The position numbers were made by a program, and so were the translations under genes. From CANGYM01 sp044235825 (GTDB lineage Bacteria > Pseudomonadota > Alphaproteobacteria > JAJTHO01 > CANGYM01), in assembly GCA_044235825.1 (NCBI GenBank), contig JBIIHL010000052.1:1-8651 (forward strand): 8,651 bases of DNA. Reading direction: 5' to 3'. This document shows positions 1-7,627 of the stretch, piece after piece. Within the stretch, counting starts at the first letter, position 1; every line of letters starts with the position of its first letter. The notes beneath the pieces are model-generated. The model saw only the letters and a program-made list of their open reading frames with translations, was not told the origin of the DNA and did not search any database.

Positions 1-268
1 GCCAGCGACGCTCTCCGATCACAATTTCATAATGTCCCCCTGCGGGGCGCACCACGATGGGCTGCAAAACACCTTTTTCCTTAATGGATTCCGTCAGTTC
101 TGATAATTTTGTCTCAGAAAAAAACGTACGGGGCTGCAATGGGCTCTGGCGAATGCTGGCCAGAGGCAGGGTTTGAACGTCTCTGGTCCCCTCCATAGGG
201 TTTTCCGCAAACAGGGCCGATAGGCCTTTGCCCAAGGCCTTTTTTTTAGGGGGTGTCGTTGACGTCAT
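1..268 (-). CDS. parB: ParB chromosome-partitioning protein, N-terminal part (runs off the left edge)
   Basis: ParB is the parS-binding CTPase that loads near the origin and is positioned by ParA. Only the first 89 codons are in the window. The basic start (PPKKKALGKGLSALF, residues 6-20) is the usual ParB N-terminal segment that contacts ParA. Residues about 35-75 match the start of the ParB/Srx fold (LPLASIRQSPLQPR, then IKEKGVLQPIVVRP). Residues 85-89, GERRW, begin the conserved GERRxRA box that binds CTP. The ATG at 268 lies 3 bases after the parA stop and has no clear Shine-Dalgarno, so translational coupling to parA is likely. The helix-turn-helix and dimerisation domains lie outside the window. 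The identification is firm; integrity of the rest of the gene cannot be judged. Confidence 0.95.
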   Translation of the reverse strand, partial: MTSTTPPKKKALGKGLSALFAENPMEGTRDVQTLPLASIRQSPLQPRTFFSETKLSELTESIKEKGVLQPIVVRPAGGHYEIVIGERRW

Positions 269-271
269 AGC

Positions 272-1150
272 TTAGGGTCGCGATTGGGTCTCTACCAATC
301 CTTTTAACAGGTTTTTCTCGCGCCGTAAAAACTCTTTTGCCATCATAATGTATGCTTTTGATCCCACGCAGCGCGTATCATACAAAATCACGGGCTTCCC
401 ATGGGACGGGGCCTCGGAAATTTTAACATTGCGGGGGATCATGGTGTCAAAGACAATATCTTTGAAATAGGTTTTCACCTCGTCTTCCACCTGACGCGAA
501 AGGTTGTTGCGGCGATCATACATGGTCAGCACGATCCCAAACAGGTTCAAATTGGGGTTAAAGGTTTGCCGGACCCGCTCCACCGTGCGCACCAGATAAC
601 TTAAGCCCTCCAGCGCATAAAACTCCGCCTGCAAAGGCACCAAAATGCGCCCCGCCGCCACAAAGGCATTGATGGTCAACAAACTTAACGCCGGCGGACA
701 ATCAATCATGATATAGTCATAATGGGGGATAAACTGCTGTAACCCCTGAATCAGGCGATATTCCCGATCTGCCATATCCTGCAATTCAATATCAGCGCCC
801 GATAAAGACGGGGAAGCAGGCAAAACATCGATGTTGGGAACACTTGAGGCCACGGCAATGTGACGATCCCAGCTGTCCTCAACCAACAAGGAATACGTCC
901 CCTGCTTGCGGATACGATGACCGATCCCCAATCCCGTGCTGGCGTTGCCTTGGGGATCCATATCCACAACCAAAACACGTTTTTTAATGGCCGCCAAAGC
1001 GGTGGCCAGATTGATGGTGGTGGTGGTTTTGCCCACACCGCCCTTTTGATTGGCCAAGGCCAAAATTTTAAAATGACTCGGGGGACGAGCAGACAGGGTC
1101 AATGGCTCGGGTATAAAACGAACATCGCGGGTTATTGTTTCTGTTTCCAC
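272..1150 (-). CDS. parA: ParA/Soj chromosome-partitioning ATPase
   Basis: This is a 292-residue deviant-Walker ATPase that forms ATP-dependent dimers on the nucleoid and moves ParB-parS complexes. The deviant Walker A motif KGGVGKT is at residues 36-42 with the signature Lys36. The A' motif DMDPQGN is at 63-69 and Walker B MIDCPP at 148-153. Later landmarks typical of chromosomal ParA are VPLQAEFYALEG (171-182) and PRNVKISEAPSHGKP (239-253). Length is slightly above the usual 255-270 because about 27 residues precede the conserved core. The start is a GTG, and no ATG occurs in frame before the core; GGTGG about 8 bases upstream can serve as ribosome site. The first 19 bases overlap the end of rsmG, and parB follows after 3 bases. 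This is the standard rsmG-parA-parB arrangement. Confidence 0.97.
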   Translation of the reverse strand: METETITRDVRFIPEPLTLSARPPSHFKILALANQKGGVGKTTTTINLATALAAIKKRVLVVDMDPQGNASTGLGIGHRIRKQGTYSLLVEDSWDRHIAVASSVPNIDVLPASPSLSGADIELQDMADREYRLIQGLQQFIPHYDYIMIDCPPALSLLTINAFVAAGRILVPLQAEFYALEGLSYLVRTVERVRQTFNPNLNLFGIVLTMYDRRNNLSRQVEDEVKTYFKDIVFDTMIPRNVKISEAPSHGKPVILYDTRCVGSKAYIMMAKEFLRREKNLLKGLVETQSRP

Positions 1151-1728
1151 GCTTGGACCACCAAAACCTTTGACTCTTTAAACGATTGCTCCGCATGATG
1201 AAAGGACCAGCCGTTAAGGACCGCATCCTGCAATTCATCTTTAGCGTGTGCACCTTTCAAAAAATAGCATATCGCATTTTCCTTCGCAAGAGGCGATGCA
1301 TACGCCAGCAAACGCCCCAAGGGGGCGCAGGCCCTAGCCATAAAAACATCAGCAAAATCAGTGGGCATATCAGAAAATGATCGGTTATGAACCGTCACAG
1401 GGGCCCCTGTTTTTTGGGCCACCAAGGTTAGGAAGGATGTTTTTTTATGATTTTTTTCCACCAAATGAACAGGATGTTGGCGAAGAAGGGCCCAAAGCAA
1501 CCCGGGAATCCCTGCCCCACTGCCCATATCCAGCACAACGGCCTCTGTCGGAAGGGGCGGAATAATCTCCGCCAAGGCCAAAGCATCGGCCAAATGATGG
1601 TCACAAAACCCATCCCATGATCCCAACGTGCTGGCCCCCACCAGATTGATCGCATCATTCCAGCTTTTCAGGGTTTCATAATACACCCTTAAGGACGAAA
1701 GAAGAGGCTCAGAAAGAGACAGCACCAC
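1132..1728 (-). CDS. rsmG: 16S rRNA (guanine-527-N7) methyltransferase RsmG (GidB)
   Basis: RsmG uses S-adenosylmethionine to methylate N7 of G527 in 16S rRNA of the small subunit. The 198-residue product is close to the family's usual 200-215. The N-terminal helix region carries KSWNDAINLVGAST (21-34) and DHHLADAL (43-50), matching the family's W..xINL...H..DSL pattern. The SAM-binding glycine loop is DMGSGAGIPGL at 67-77, followed by the acidic strand end LVEKNHKKTSFL (89-100) and the family-typical ARACAPLGRLL (131-141). Two adjacent GTG codons (1728 and 1725) can start it. The G-rich ribosome site at 1734-1740 sits 5 bases from the first and 8 from the second, so the second may be the true start. 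It overlaps the HIT gene by 20 bases upstream and parA by 19 downstream. Confidence 0.95.
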   Translation of the reverse strand: MVLSLSEPLLSSLRVYYETLKSWNDAINLVGASTLGSWDGFCDHHLADALALAEIIPPLPTEAVVLDMGSGAGIPGLLWALLRQHPVHLVEKNHKKTSFLTLVAQKTGAPVTVHNRSFSDMPTDFADVFMARACAPLGRLLAYASPLAKENAICYFLKGAHAKDELQDAVLNGWSFHHAEQSFKESKVLVVQAWKQKQ

Positions 1729-2098
1729 CCTCCCCTCCCCGTCGCGTCAACATGGGGCCCAAAACTTGACCCCCAAAAAGGTGAATGTGCAAATGGGGAA
1801 CCTCTTGCCCCCCGTTCAGGCCGACATTGCTCAGGATGCGATAGCCTGATGCTGTTACATTCTGCTCCTTGGCGATTTTTCCAACGGCCCGAAACAGGGC
1901 GGCGATTTCCCCCTCTGATGCGTTTTGGGAAAAATCCGTCATATCCGTATAGGCCCCTTTGGGAATCACCAGAATGTGAACTTTTGCTTGGGGATGAATG
2001 TCGTGAAAGGCCAAAACATGCTCATCTTCGTAAACCTTCTGACAGGGAACCTCCCCCCGCAGGATTTTGGCAAAAATGTTTTGGGGGTTATAGGACAT
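1709..2098 (-). CDS. HIT family nucleotide-binding protein (HinT-like purine nucleoside phosphoramidase)
   Basis: This is a 129-residue cytosolic protein of the histidine triad superfamily. Members hydrolyse nucleoside phosphoramidates or related adenylates; the in vivo substrate is unknown here. The opening NIFAKILRGEVPCQKVYEDEH (residues 7-27) and HVLVIPKGAY-like segment (41-50) are typical of bacterial HinT. The catalytic triad is PHLHIHLFGG at 101-110, with His102, His104 and His106. The ATG at 2098 is preceded by AAGGAAA at a spacing of about 8. The gene starts 19 bases after glmM ends and overlaps rsmG by 20 bases. The last dozen residues (TRRGGEGGAVSF) are Gly-rich and appear shaped by the rsmG ribosome site encoded in the same DNA, so they probably have no catalytic role. 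Confidence 0.92.
   Translation of the reverse strand: MSYNPQNIFAKILRGEVPCQKVYEDEHVLAFHDIHPQAKVHILVIPKGAYTDMTDFSQNASEGEIAALFRAVGKIAKEQNVTASGYRILSNVGLNGGQEVPHLHIHLFGGQVLGPMLTRRGGEGGAVSF
1729..1740 (-). promoter_or_regulatory. Tandem G-rich ribosome binding site of rsmG inside the HIT gene
   Basis: On the minus strand the bases just before the rsmG GTG codons read GGGGAGGGGAGG, two overlapping strong Shine-Dalgarno-like units. They lie within the last codons of the HIT gene, where they encode Gly-Glu-Gly-Gly. This supports the assigned rsmG start and translational coupling between the two genes. Confidence 0.65.
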
Positions 2099-2117
2099 GG
2101 GGATGTTTCCTTGATGG

Positions 2118-3515
2118 TTAAGACGCCGCTTCCACAGGCCGCTCAGGATTCAATAACTTGTTGACTTTCCCATCAAACAGAATGGATTCGGCTTCATTCA
2201 GCAAAGCATCGATGCTCTCTTCGTCTTGGCATTCCACCATGATGCGAATCAGGGGCTCGGTCCCCGAAGGGCGCACGACAATGCGGGCCGTTTTTTCAAC
2301 CTTTTCTTGAAGCTTCTCTAGGCGCTTGGTAACAGTGCTATCGTGAAGAAGACTTTTGTCCACATTTTTCAAATTGCGAATTTTTTGCGGAAAGGGTTTT
2401 AAAATGTGGGTTAAGGATGTGCTGTCCAAATCATGCTGTTGCATGACCGCCAAAACCTGCAGCGCCGCAATCAACCCATCCCCCGTGGTGGCGTGTTCCC
2501 CCACAATAATATGGCCCGACTGTTCCCCGCCCAGATTCAGGCCGTTTTGCCGCATGGCCTCCACCACATGACGATCCCCAACGGGGGTGCGGTAAAGTTT
2601 CAGATTCAGGGTGGAAAGAAAATGCTCTAGCCCCATATTGCTCATCACGGTGGCGGCAATCCCATCCCCGCGCAACAATCCCTGTTCATACCAATACCCC
2701 GCAATAATGGCCAAAATGGCATCGCCGTTAATCAAGGTTCCGTTTTTATCACACAAAATCAAACGGTCTGCATCCCCATCCAGCGCAATGCCCAAATCCG
2801 CTTTTTCAGCGATCACGCGGGCACACAACTGCTCTGGATGCAAACTGCCGCACTGGGCATTGATGTTAAAGCCATCGGGGGAAACCCCTATGCTGCAAAC
2901 CTCTGCCCCCAGTTCCCAAAAAATCGTGGGCGCAATTTTATAGGCCGCCCCATGGGCACAATCCAAAACCAAACGCAAGCCATCCAGCCGCAGGCCGCGG
3001 GGGAACGTCATTTTTACCGCTTCGATATAACGCCCTATGCTATCTTCCATACGGCGCACGCGCCCCATGGCATGGGGCTGGGCATAGTGACCTGACAAAT
3101 CGGTGTGCACCAGACGGGCTACCTCGGCCTCGTCTTCGTCGCTGAGCTTAAAGCCATCGGATCCAAAGAATTTCACCCCATTGTCATGATAGGGATTGTG
3201 GGACGCCGAAATCATCACCCCCAAATCCGCCCGCATAGAGCGCACCAGCTTGGCCACAGCGGGCGTGGGCAGCGGGCCCGTGGTAATCACATCCACCCCC
3301 ATGGCCGAAAACCCTGCCACCAAGGCGGGCTCGATCATATAGCCCGATAAACGGGTGTCCTTGCCAATAATGGCCAAATGACGGTGATTGCCCCGTTTCA
3401 GGCACAAGGACACCGCCGCTGCCACATTCATCAGGTTTAGGGGCGTAATGGTCCCTGTATTGGCCAAGCCACGAATCCCGTCCGTCCCAAAAAGGGTCTC
3501 TGAGGAGGTTGTCAT
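2118..3515 (-). CDS. glmM: Phosphoglucosamine mutase GlmM
   Basis: GlmM converts glucosamine-6-phosphate to glucosamine-1-phosphate, the step before UDP-GlcNAc for peptidoglycan and lipopolysaccharide. The 465-residue product has every alpha-D-phosphohexomutase signature. FGTDGIRG is at 9-16. The active-site loop is ISASHNP at 102-108, where Ser105 should be the phosphoserine. The metal loop DGDADR is at 246-251, the sugar-specificity loop GGEQSGH at 329-335, and the phosphate-binding loop RPSGTEP at 415-421. The GGEQSGH form and the overall length distinguish it from phosphomannomutase/phosphoglucomutase relatives. The ATG at 3515 has AGGGA at a spacing of about 8; an ATG 45 bases further upstream would overlap the protease gene and adds residues the family lacks. 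It lies 31 bases after the protease gene and 19 before the HIT gene. It is about 15-20 residues longer than usual, mostly in the C-terminal tail. Confidence 0.96.
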   Translation of the reverse strand: MTTSSETLFGTDGIRGLANTGTITPLNLMNVAAAVSLCLKRGNHRHLAIIGKDTRLSGYMIEPALVAGFSAMGVDVITTGPLPTPAVAKLVRSMRADLGVMISASHNPYHDNGVKFFGSDGFKLSDEDEAEVARLVHTDLSGHYAQPHAMGRVRRMEDSIGRYIEAVKMTFPRGLRLDGLRLVLDCAHGAAYKIAPTIFWELGAEVCSIGVSPDGFNINAQCGSLHPEQLCARVIAEKADLGIALDGDADRLILCDKNGTLINGDAILAIIAGYWYEQGLLRGDGIAATVMSNMGLEHFLSTLNLKLYRTPVGDRHVVEAMRQNGLNLGGEQSGHIIVGEHATTGDGLIAALQVLAVMQQHDLDSTSLTHILKPFPQKIRNLKNVDKSLLHDSTVTKRLEKLQEKVEKTARIVVRPSGTEPLIRIMVECQDEESIDALLNEAESILFDGKVNKLLNPERPVEAAS

Positions 3516-3546
3516 ATCACCTATCCCTAAGTTTTTTATTGTTTTC

Positions 3547-4971
3547 TTATTCACCCACATTCAGGGCCACAAACAGTTGAGACCCCTCCGGTAAGCGCAT
3601 TTGCATCAGCAACGATCGCGCCCCCCTCTTTTTCAGGGTTTCCACTAAGCTCATAACCTGCTGAGGCGTTGTAACAGGATCCCGCGCAACACTCAAAATC
3701 ACCGTCCCCTGACGAATACCCGCCTGATAAAGCTCGCTGTTTGTTTCCACGCGACTGATCAGAACGCCGCGCACACCCTCAGGAATCTGGTACGTTTGAC
3801 GATTCTCATCGGTTAAGGCCACCAGATGCATGCCATAAAGAATCACACGGGATTGTGTTCCCTGTTGATCCGTTGGGGTTTTTGATTCTTCTGACAGCTC
3901 CGCATCCTCCAAACGTTCAACTTTGGCCTTTGTGGTGCGGCGGGAACCATCGCGCCAATAGTCCAACGTAACCGTTTTGCCCACAGGAGTGGCCGCCACC
4001 AGACGCGGCAAATCCTTGGATACCTTAAGATCATGACCATCATAACGCAGGATCACATCACCGTCCTCAATCCCCGCTTTGGTGGCGGGGCTATCCTCGC
4101 TCACGCGGGCGATCAAAACGCCCTCGGTGTTGGGCATGGACAAACTTTCGGCCAATTCAGGGGTGATTTCCTGAATCCGCACACCCAGCCAACCGCGCTC
4201 TGTTTTTCCCTTGGCTCTCAGCTGATCAATCACGGGCCGCGCCATGTTGGCCGGAATGGAAAACCCAATACCGACACTGCCGCCGGAGGGGGAAAAAATG
4301 GCACTGTTGATACCCACCACCTGACCCTCTTGATTCAACAGGGGGCCGCCGGAATTGCCCTGATTGATGGCGGCATCCGTCTGGATAAAATCATCGTAGG
4401 GGCCGGCCTGAATATCCCGCGCCCGCGCGGAAATAATCCCCGCCGTCACCGTCCCCCCCAAACCGAAAGGATTCCCAATGGCCATCACAGGATCCCCCAC
4501 CCGCGCACGGTCGGAATCGCCCCAGGACAACGTGGGCAACGTTTTTGACGCATTGACCTTCAGCAACGCCAAATCTGTTTTTTCATCCCGTCCCACCAAC
4601 GTGGCAGGCAGCTTTGTCTGATCATTCAAAATGACCTTTATATTTTCAGCATTCTGAATCACGTGGTTATTGGTGACCACATAACCATCTGGGGAAATAA
4701 TAAAGCCGGACCCTAGGGCAATCCCTTTTTTGGCCGGTGCGTTTTTGTATTGATTTTCAAAAAAATCTTTAAACATCTGCTCAAACGGCGACCCTGGGGG
4801 GAACTGGGGCATTTGCGTGCGCAAATCTTGTTGCTTCACCGATTGAACGGCGGCGATGTTTACCACGGCCGGACTGGCTTTTTCCGCCAAATCCGCAAAG
4901 GACACCATGGACACACTGGCCCAAGCCGGCGCCACCATCACCAAAATCAGCACAAAACAACGCAACACCAT
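3547..4971 (-). CDS. Periplasmic HtrA/Deg-family serine protease with two PDZ domains (DegQ/MucD-like)
   Basis: This is an exported ATP-independent protease/chaperone that degrades or refolds damaged envelope proteins. With the chosen start it has 474 residues. A signal peptide covers 1-18 (hydrophobic run, then PAWA before Ser19). The trypsin-like domain holds the catalytic triad His103 (TNNHV), Asp133 (KTDLALLKV) and Ser207 (QGNSGGPL). PDZ1 starts near GWLGV (260) and spans about 260-345; PDZ2 spans about 378-465. The LA-loop region between the mature N-terminus and the His motif is short, which fits DegQ/MucD better than E. coli DegP. The start at 4971 has AAGG 8 bases upstream and avoids overlap with panD. 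An alternative ATG at 5010 would give a more basic N-terminus but overlaps panD by 20 bases with poor ribosome-site spacing. It sits 19 bases after panD and 31 before glmM. Confidence 0.94.
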   Translation of the reverse strand: MVLRCFVLILVMVAPAWASVSMVSFADLAEKASPAVVNIAAVQSVKQQDLRTQMPQFPPGSPFEQMFKDFFENQYKNAPAKKGIALGSGFIISPDGYVVTNNHVIQNAENIKVILNDQTKLPATLVGRDEKTDLALLKVNASKTLPTLSWGDSDRARVGDPVMAIGNPFGLGGTVTAGIISARARDIQAGPYDDFIQTDAAINQGNSGGPLLNQEGQVVGINSAIFSPSGGSVGIGFSIPANMARPVIDQLRAKGKTERGWLGVRIQEITPELAESLSMPNTEGVLIARVSEDSPATKAGIEDGDVILRYDGHDLKVSKDLPRLVAATPVGKTVTLDYWRDGSRRTTKAKVERLEDAELSEESKTPTDQQGTQSRVILYGMHLVALTDENRQTYQIPEGVRGVLISRVETNSELYQAGIRQGTVILSVARDPVTTPQQVMSLVETLKKRGARSLLMQMRLPEGSQLFVALNVGE

Positions 4972-4990
4972 AGAAAGAGCCTTTGATTTT

Positions 4991-5338
4991 TTAAATGGTT
5001 TTAACGGCATTTCCCGCATCAAGCACCACAATTTTGGGCCGATGGGTGGGGCGCTCGCTCTCTTCAAACTGGGCATATCCAGCAATGATGATCTGATCCC
5101 CCACCGCCACCAAACGGGCCGCCGCGCCATTGACACAAATTTGCCCAGGCTTTCCCAAAATCACATAGGTGGTAAAGCGCTCTCCGTTGGTGCAATTATA
5201 CACATCCACCTGTTCATATTCCACCAAGCCCACAACGGCGCACAGATCCGAATCAATGCTGATGGACCCCTCGTACATCAAGTCGGCTTCTGTCACAGTG
5301 GCGCGGTGAAGTTTGGATTTCAACAGGGTGCGGCGCAT
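4991..5338 (-). CDS. panD: Aspartate 1-decarboxylase PanD (pyruvoyl enzyme)
   Basis: PanD decarboxylates L-aspartate to beta-alanine for pantothenate and coenzyme A synthesis. The 115-residue proenzyme matches the family closely. It has RTLLKSKLHRATVT at 3-16 with Lys9, and the self-cleavage site Gly24-Ser25 in YEGSISID, where Ser25 becomes the pyruvoyl group. TNGERFTTY at 50-58 places Arg54 and Tyr58 at their canonical numbers, and VNGAAAR is at 69-75. All residues needed for self-processing and catalysis appear present, so a functional enzyme is expected. It is the first gene of the minus-strand block, divergent from the alkylsulfatase gene. The ATG at 5338 has only a weak ribosome site, but the family match starts exactly here. 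No other pantothenate gene is in the window. Confidence 0.96.
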   Translation of the reverse strand: MRRTLLKSKLHRATVTEADLMYEGSISIDSDLCAVVGLVEYEQVDVYNCTNGERFTTYVILGKPGQICVNGAAARLVAVGDQIIIAGYAQFEESERPTHRPKIVVLDAGNAVKTI

Positions 5339-5371
5339 AAAATGGTGGGAATCTCTACGAATCAGAACCTC

Positions 5372-5399
5372 ATTGTAACCAAGGCCATGTAAAACACAA
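5372..5399 (-). promoter_or_regulatory. Possible promoter for panD and the downstream minus-strand genes
   Basis: On the minus strand TACAAT (5377-5372) matches the -10 consensus at five of six positions. TTGTGT (5399-5394) lies 16 bases upstream as a weak -35. Transcription would start near 5365, giving a short leader of about 27 bases before panD. A second TACAAT on the same strand (5459-5454) has no good -35. No convincing promoter for the plus-strand sulfatase gene was found in this 189-base divergent region. Confidence 0.3.
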
Positions 5400-5512
5400 G
5401 GGGGGGCTGATCAACACTTCTGTCTCACTCTGGGTGGGCTCATACACAAGGGTATTGTACAGCAATTTTCTCCATGCTACCCATACAAATGAATTATCCG
5501 TTGTATTTTTAA

Positions 5513-5526
5513 AAAAAGGCCTTTTT
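5513..5526 (+). promoter_or_regulatory. Ribosome binding site of the alkylsulfatase gene inside a perfect palindrome
   Basis: AAAGG at 5515-5519 lies 8 bases before the ATG at 5528 and is the only plausible Shine-Dalgarno. It is part of the perfect 14-base palindrome AAAAAGGCCTTTTT. A further T5 run at 5506-5510 could also pair with the A run. The palindrome supports the start but has no loop of its own, so strong cis-folding is not certain. Confidence 0.5.
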
Positions 5527-5527
5527 C

Positions 5528-7627
5528 ATGCAAAAAAAACACATCGCTTTATCCATGATCTTATCATGCGCCCTCGCCAGTGCTGCCATGGCCGCGGGCG
5601 GTGGCTCTATTGTGGTGGATCCAGGGGCCATGAACGGGACGCATTTTGATCCTAAGGGCAAGCTTCCCTCGAAATTCACCATCGAGCTTCAGGAAGGTCT
5701 TCGCAAAACGCTCCCCTTTGAAGACAAGCGGGATTTTGAAGAGGCCAAAAAAGGCTTTATCGCCGCCCCTGATTTCAAACAAATCAAAGCCGATGCGGGG
5801 AATGTCGCTTGGGACATGGGCAGCTATGAATTTTTACTGCAGGGAAAGGACTTCGACAGCATCAATCCATCTCTGCAACGTCAGGCGATTTTGAATATGG
5901 CGTACGGCCTGTACGAGGTTGTGCCCGGGAAAATTTATCAAATTCGCGGGTTTGACTTGGCCAACATCACCTTTATTAAGGGAGACACAGGCTGGATTGT
6001 TTTTGATCCCTTAACCACGCGGGAAACGGCCCGAGCAGCCCTGAATTTTATCAATGAAAAACTGGGTAAACGTCCCGTTGTGGCGGTGGTTTATTCACAT
6101 TCCCACGCCGATCACTTTGGCGGCGTTCGGGGCGTTGTGGATGAAGCGGATGTGAAAAGTGGCAAAGTTCCCGTCATCGCCCCTGTTGGATTCATGGATC
6201 ACGCGATTTCTGAAAACGTCTATGCCGGCAACGCCATGACACGGCGGTTATTCTATCAATATGGTGTGCTGCTGCCGCGCAGCCCCTACGGTCACGTGGA
6301 TCAGTCCATTGGAAAAAACGTGGCGGCAGGGGCCACGGGCCTGATTGCACCCACACGAATTGTGGAAAAACCGTTTGAAGACATGACGGTGGATGGGGTG
6401 AAAATGGTCTTCCAAAATACGCCAAACACAGAAGCCCCTGCGGAAATGAATACGTATTTCCCAGATCTTAAGGCCTTTTGGGCGGCGGAAAACATCACAG
6501 GCACCATCCACAACATTTATACGTTGCGCGGGGCACTGGTGCGGGATGCGCTGCTTTGGTCCAAGGGTATCAACGAGGCCCTGTATCATTTCGGCAAGGA
6601 CGCAGAGGTCATGTTTGCCTCCCACAGCTGGCCACGGTGGGGCAATGACCGGATTCAAGAGGTCATGCGGACGCAGCGGGACACCTATGCCAATCTGAAT
6701 AACCAAGTTCTGCATTTGGCCAACCAAGGCGTGACCATTAACGAGATTCACAATGTGTATCGTTTGCCCAAAAGTCTTCAGAATCAGTGGGCGGCTCATA
6801 GCTATCACGGATCTGAAGAACACAACAGCCGCGCTGTCATCAATCGCTATCTGGGGTATTGGGATGCGAATCCAGCAACGCTGATCCCCCTTTCCCCCGA
6901 AGATTCTGCGCCCCTGTATGTTGACATGATGGGTGGCAGCCAAAAAATTATGGACAAAGGCAAACAGTTGTATGACCAAGGCAAATATCTTTATGCCATG
7001 GAACTCTTGAATAAATTGGTTTACGCTGAACCCAAGAATCAACCAGCAAAAAATCTTCTGGCTGATATTTTTGAACAAATCGGCTATCAGAAAGAAAGCC
7101 CCAGTGTGCGCAACAGCTTTTTGGCCGCGGCTTATGAACTGCGCAATGGCTTGCCCCAAGGGGCATCACCCAAAAGCACGGGTCCAGATATGGTTCGGGC
7201 CATGTCCACCAATTTATGGTTAGATTTCTTGGGAATTCGGTTGGATCCTAAGGTAGCGGAGGGCAAACATTTTGTCATTAACCTCATCACGCCGGATAAT
7301 AACGAAAAATATGTGGTCGAGCTCAGCAACAGCACACTGACCAATATCCAAGGCTTTCAGGCCAAAAATGCGGATTTAACCATCACCATTAACCGCAGTG
7401 AACTCAATGACATCATGATGGGGGCGGCCACTTTTGATGATAAACTTGCCGCAGGAAAGGCGAAATTTGAGGGGAACCGTAAACCCTTTGATGACCTAAA
7501 ACAAATGCTCGTAACCTTTGACATAGGATTTGAAATTATGCCTGGGACGCTTGCGCCCAAACAAACGACTGTGCCGCAGGAAAAATCCTTTGCACAACCT
7601 GCGCCTGCGGATTCTACGGGGGGGTGA
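5528..7627 (+). CDS. Exported class-B alkylsulfatase (SdsA1/BDS1-type metallo-beta-lactamase-fold sulfatase)
   Basis: Family members hydrolyse alkyl sulfate esters (SDS-like) to alcohol and sulfate using two zinc ions. The 699-residue product has a signal peptide at 1-22 (AMA before Ala23), so the enzyme should be periplasmic or secreted. The metal motif is HSHADH at 191-196 (His191, His193, Asp195, His196). Glu302 (PNTEAPAE), Glu321 (AAENITGT) and His366 (ASHSWPRW) complete the site. All seven sit at a constant offset of 22 from the ligand numbers I recall for Pseudomonas SdsA1, a strong sign of true homology. An alkylsulfatase dimerisation region follows at about 375-515, then an SCP2-like domain at about 555-675 thought to recruit the hydrophobic chain. 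The last 20 or so residues are a Pro/Gln/Ala-rich tail. The ATG at 5528 is supported by AAAGG. Substrate could be a medium-chain or branched alkyl sulfate; the sequence does not decide. Confidence 0.93.
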   Translation: MQKKHIALSMILSCALASAAMAAGGGSIVVDPGAMNGTHFDPKGKLPSKFTIELQEGLRKTLPFEDKRDFEEAKKGFIAAPDFKQIKADAGNVAWDMGSYEFLLQGKDFDSINPSLQRQAILNMAYGLYEVVPGKIYQIRGFDLANITFIKGDTGWIVFDPLTTRETARAALNFINEKLGKRPVVAVVYSHSHADHFGGVRGVVDEADVKSGKVPVIAPVGFMDHAISENVYAGNAMTRRLFYQYGVLLPRSPYGHVDQSIGKNVAAGATGLIAPTRIVEKPFEDMTVDGVKMVFQNTPNTEAPAEMNTYFPDLKAFWAAENITGTIHNIYTLRGALVRDALLWSKGINEALYHFGKDAEVMFASHSWPRWGNDRIQEVMRTQRDTYANLNNQVLHLANQGVTINEIHNVYRLPKSLQNQWAAHSYHGSEEHNSRAVINRYLGYWDANPATLIPLSPEDSAPLYVDMMGGSQKIMDKGKQLYDQGKYLYAMELLNKLVYAEPKNQPAKNLLADIFEQIGYQKESPSVRNSFLAAAYELRNGLPQGASPKSTGPDMVRAMSTNLWLDFLGIRLDPKVAEGKHFVINLITPDNNEKYVVELSNSTLTNIQGFQAKNADLTITINRSELNDIMMGAATFDDKLAAGKAKFEGNRKPFDDLKQMLVTFDIGFEIMPGTLAPKQTTVPQEKSFAQPAPADSTGG

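Noticed and set aside
1141..1151. TGTTTCCACGC as a possible parS site (a similar string occurs near 3741)
   Set aside because: parS is a 16-base palindrome with a CACGTG-like centre. These strings match only half and have no complementary arm.
4033..4548. Plus-strand open frame of 171 codons
   Set aside because: It is antisense to the HtrA protease core, including the catalytic Ser region. The composition is a mirror of that gene, with no motif of its own.
4972..5136. Upstream N-terminal extension of the HtrA gene
   Set aside because: The extra residues are read from panD in another frame and resemble no protease N-terminus. A signal peptide and ribosome site fit the start at 4971.
6248..7159. 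Long open frame of 303 codons on the minus strand
   Set aside because: It is antisense to the alkylsulfatase, whose plus frame carries conserved zinc ligands and domains. The antisense product shows no recognisable motif.
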